A DNA stretch of 64,000 nucleotides, from contig NZ_FOHX01000014.1 of NCBI RefSeq assembly GCF_900111685.1, positions 1-64,000 on the forward strand, in the 5' to 3' direction. A model generated the notes under the pieces. It saw only the letters and a program-made list of their open reading frames with translations, did no database searches and was not told the DNA's origin. Made by a program: the position numbers and the translations under genes. Origin of the DNA: Nonomuraea wenchangensis (lineage in GTDB: Bacteria > Actinomycetota > Actinomycetes > Streptosporangiales > Streptosporangiaceae). Shown piece after piece: positions 61,576 through 64,000 of this stretch (position 1 is its first letter; every line of letters starts with the position of its first letter).

Positions 61576-62856
61576 ATGCGCCGTCGACTGCTCACCTCCA
61601 CCCTGGTCGTCGCGGTCATCGCGGTCCTGTTGCTGGGGGTCCCCCTGGGCGTCGTGGTGAGCCGCCTGATCGTCGACGAGGCGGCTCAGGAGCTCGGGGC
61701 GGAGGCCAAACGTCTCGTGGGAGAGGTCGAGTACGCCCGCGTCCAGGAGACGCCGCTCGATCCCCAGCAACTGGAGCAGAAATACCCGGGCAGATACATC
61801 CAGATCTGGGAACGCGGAACCCCCCTCCGGGTGACCGTCGTCGGCACCGCACCGGCGTCCGGTCACCTCATGACGGAGGACGCCCAGACCAACACCGGCG
61901 TCTACGTACGCATCAGTCGCGACCGCGACCAGGTCGAGCGCGACGTACGGGCCCGTCTGCTGCTCATCGTCGCCCTGGCCGTGGCCGCCCTCGCGGTGGC
62001 CGTGAGCCTGGCCGTCGTGCAGTCCCGCCGCCTGACGCTGCCCCTGCGGGACCTGGCGAAGATCGCCGAGCGGCTGGGGTCCGGCGACGCGCGGCCGAGC
62101 AAACACCGCTACGGCATCCCCGAGCTCGACCGCGTGGCGCAGGTGCTCGACCGCAGCGCGGCCCGCATCTCCGACCTGCTGACGCGGGAGCGCGAGTTCG
62201 CCACCGACGCCTCCCATCAGCTCCGTACGCCGCTCACCGGCCTCACCATGCGTCTGGAGGAGATCGTGGCCTCGGCCGGCGAGCCGGAGGTCGTACGCGA
62301 GGAGGGCGAGGCGGCGATCGTCCAGGCCGAGCGGCTGACGGCGGTCATCGACGAGTTGCTGGCCGCGGCCCGCAGGCAACGGCACGCCCAGGCCGAGCCG
62401 GTGGCCATCGACGAGGTGCTGATCCAGCAGGTGAGGGAGTGGGCGCCGGTGTTCAAGGACGCCCACCGCGAGCTGCGGCTGGAGGGGGCGCGCGGGCTGA
62501 AGGCCCTCGCCACCACCGGCGGGTTCGGCCAGGTGGTGGCCTCGCTGCTGGAGAACTCCCTGCGGCACGGCGGCGGCACGGTCACCGTCACCAGCACCAG
62601 CGGCGAGAACTACGTGGTGGTCGAGGTGTCGGACGAGGGTCCCGGCATCGCCGACGAGATCGCCCCCAAGATCTTCGAGCGGAACGTCAGCGGTGGCGGG
62701 GGCACCGGTCTCGGTCTGACCCTGGCACGGGCGCTGGCCGCCGCGGACGGCGGACGGCTGGAGCTGGTGCGGCGGCGGCCGGCGACGTTCGCCGTCTTCC
62801 TGCGGCCGGCCGAGGACGACGGCCGGGGCAACAGGGTGGTCAGCGGTCCTGCCTGA
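61576..62856 (+). CDS. Sensor histidine kinase
   Basis: 426 residues. Two TM helices (~10-32 and ~125-150) flank a ~95-residue extracellular domain, then HAMP, H-box FATDASHQLRTPLT and ATPase N- and G-boxes (ENSLRHGG, DEGPGI, GTGLGL). Partner of the preceding response regulator. The 3' end overlaps the convergent GtrA gene by 17 bp. Confidence 0.95.
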   Translation: MRRRLLTSTLVVAVIAVLLLGVPLGVVVSRLIVDEAAQELGAEAKRLVGEVEYARVQETPLDPQQLEQKYPGRYIQIWERGTPLRVTVVGTAPASGHLMTEDAQTNTGVYVRISRDRDQVERDVRARLLLIVALAVAALAVAVSLAVVQSRRLTLPLRDLAKIAERLGSGDARPSKHRYGIPELDRVAQVLDRSAARISDLLTREREFATDASHQLRTPLTGLTMRLEEIVASAGEPEVVREEGEAAIVQAERLTAVIDELLAAARRQRHAQAEPVAIDEVLIQQVREWAPVFKDAHRELRLEGARGLKALATTGGFGQVVASLLENSLRHGGGTVTVTSTSGENYVVVEVSDEGPGIADEIAPKIFERNVSGGGGTGLGLTLARALAAADGGRLELVRRRPATFAVFLRPAEDDGRGNRVVSGPA

Positions 62857-63322
62857 CGCCCTGGCCGGGCAGCTCGACCGGGATGGGCTCGGTGGCCTCC
62901 AGGAACACCCACTTCTTGTAGGACCAGTAGCGGAAGAGGGTGCCGAGCCCCACACCGACGATGTTGGCGATGTTGACCGACAGCGTGTCGTTGAGGCCGA
63001 GGGTGTAGGTGGTGAAGCCGATGGCCAGGATGCCGAACAGCAACGCGATGCCGTTGAGCAGGAAGAACAGGAAGTATTCGCGCCCGAGCCCGGTCTGCTC
63101 GCGGTGGCGGAAGGTCCAGTAGCGGTTGCCGAGATAGGCGAACGTGGTGGAGACGACCGTCGCCACGAGCTTCGAGGTCAGCGGGCCCAGGCCGATCACG
63201 ACGTGGCAGAAGTTGAGCAGACCGGTGTCGATGACGAAGGCCACCGCGCCGATGCTGCCGAACTTGGCCAGCTCGTGAACCAGGGACGAGAACCGCTCGT
63301 AGAGGCGCTTGACGACTTCCAC
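62840..63322 (-). CDS. GtrA-family polyprenol-linked sugar flippase-like membrane protein
   Basis: 160 residues with four TM helices (~20-42, 50-70, 85-105, 115-135) typical of GtrA. These proteins often flip polyprenol-linked sugars for cell-surface glycosylation. GTG 63322. Convergent overlap with the kinase gene by 17 bp. Confidence 0.9.
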   Translation of the reverse strand: MEVVKRLYERFSSLVHELAKFGSIGAVAFVIDTGLLNFCHVVIGLGPLTSKLVATVVSTTFAYLGNRYWTFRHREQTGLGREYFLFFLLNGIALLFGILAIGFTTYTLGLNDTLSVNIANIVGVGLGTLFRYWSYKKWVFLEATEPIPVELPGQGVRQDR

Positions 63323-63508
63323 GGGTCTGTTTCGGTCCCTTCTTCGCTGCCCGGCTTCACGGCTCGTCAGCCGGGCTCGATCTGTCCAGCGTACCGGTCG
63401 GGTCGTAGGGCCGGTGTCAGACGGATGAACTTACCCGGTCACGACGTACTCATGAAATATCCAGCAATGTCGGGCGTATTTCCGGCCTGAGGACTACCCT
63501 GCGAGGCG

Positions 63509-63523
63509 GGCCGCTGGGCGGCC
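63509..63523. promoter_or_regulatory. Hairpin GGCCGC-TGG-GCGGCC in the gtrA-purK gap
   Basis: Perfect 6-bp arms. The 298-bp interval 63323-63620 otherwise shows no gene; a less GC-rich part (~63415-63475) could hold promoters for gtrA (leftward) and purK (rightward). Confidence 0.35.
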
Positions 63524-63620
63524 GCGCCCGCGAGGGCACCCGGAACGGCCGTCCAGCGCCCCCTTCGGCCGCGCGGGTCCGCAAACGGGTGGTCCGGACG
63601 TCCCGGTAAGCTCACCTGGC

Positions 63621-64000
63621 GTGAGTGATTACCGCCCCATCGGTCCGGTCGTCGGCATCGTCGGCGCAGGTCAGCTGGCCAGAATGTCCCAGCCGCCCGC
63701 CATCGCGCTCGGCGTCGAGCTGCGGGTGCTGGCCAACGCCCCCGACGAGAGCGCCGCCCGCGTCATCGTCGACACGCGCATCGGCGACTACCGCGACCTC
63801 GACGTGCTGCGCGAGTTCGCGCAGGGCTGCGACGTGATCACCTTCGACCACGAGCACGTCCCCACCGAGCACATCGAGGCGCTCATCGCCGAGGGCCACG
63901 CCGTGCACCCCGGGGCGGCGGCGCTCGTCCACGCGCAGGACAAGGCGGTCATGCGCGAACGGCTCAGCGCCATCGGCGTGCCCTGCCCGGCCTGGGCGCG
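63621..64000 (+). CDS. purK: 5-(carboxyamino)imidazole ribonucleotide synthase, N-terminus (partial)
   Basis: 126 residues visible, running off the right edge. GIVGAGQLARM is the PurK N-terminal nucleotide fold, with TFDHEHVP and QDKAVMRERL leading to the ATP-grasp domain. PurK carboxylates AIR in purine synthesis; GtrA-purK adjacency is common in actinobacteria. GTG 63621 start. Confidence 0.95.
   Translation, partial: MSDYRPIGPVVGIVGAGQLARMSQPPAIALGVELRVLANAPDESAARVIVDTRIGDYRDLDVLREFAQGCDVITFDHEHVPTEHIEALIAEGHAVHPGAAALVHAQDKAVMRERLSAIGVPCPAWA

Overview
This 64 kb window is high-GC DNA with dense operons, many 4-base start/stop overlaps and frequent GTG or TTG starts. That points to a filamentous actinomycete. 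The gene set (type VII secretion with PE/PPE-like substrates, a Tad pilus, mycothiol-dependent formaldehyde dehydrogenase, IdeR-type iron boxes, in-frame TTA codons) fits the Streptosporangiales (Nonomuraea/Streptosporangium-like) better than mycobacteria. The genus is an inference.

The left edge (1-1.3 kb) holds the N-terminus of a biotin carboxylase and an SDR oxidoreductase. From 1.4 to 29 kb lies a large type VII secretion (T7SS/ESX-like) locus: mycosin protease, a pseudokinase with an extracellular SapA-like domain, three YbaB-like proteins, a WXG100-lytic transglycosylase fusion, EccC, EccD, EccB, an adjacent EsxA/EsxB-like pair, and PE/PPE-like substrate sets whose long members end in a shared C-terminal module after repetitive linkers. 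A second, 1764-residue FtsK/SpoIIIE ATPase closes the block; it has the EssC layout, and two of its three P-loops carry Lys-to-Arg changes. No EccE was recognised.

From 29.3 to 39.7 kb an uninterrupted Tad/Flp pilus operon follows: CpaB, TadZ-like, TadA, TadB, TadC, Flp pilin, three TadE/G-like pseudopilins, a four-TM LysM-BTAD regulator, a lipoprotein and a secreted protein. A prepilin peptidase is not present.

From 39.7 kb on the content is mainly chromosomal housekeeping: an Rpn-like nuclease, an Ada-AlkA plus Ogt alkylation-repair pair, a NYN RNase, acyl-CoA carboxylase beta and epsilon subunits, an ABC exporter, PEP carboxylase, an epoxide hydrolase with a palindrome-rich promoter, FdhD with an FdhF/YdeP-type molybdoenzyme, BirA, a PH-domain protein with a class III adenylate cyclase, MscR with a metallo-beta-lactamase-fold partner, an iron-box-controlled bfd-bfr operon, an epimerase, a two-component system, GtrA and the start of PurK.

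The most unusual material is in the T7SS/Tad half. It includes a degenerate ~32-bp tandem repeat array between two convergent T7SS genes (23.47-23.68 kb), the pseudokinase-SapA fusion, the secreted-hydrolase fusion, the two unlike motor ATPases, and TTA codons in three surface or regulatory genes.
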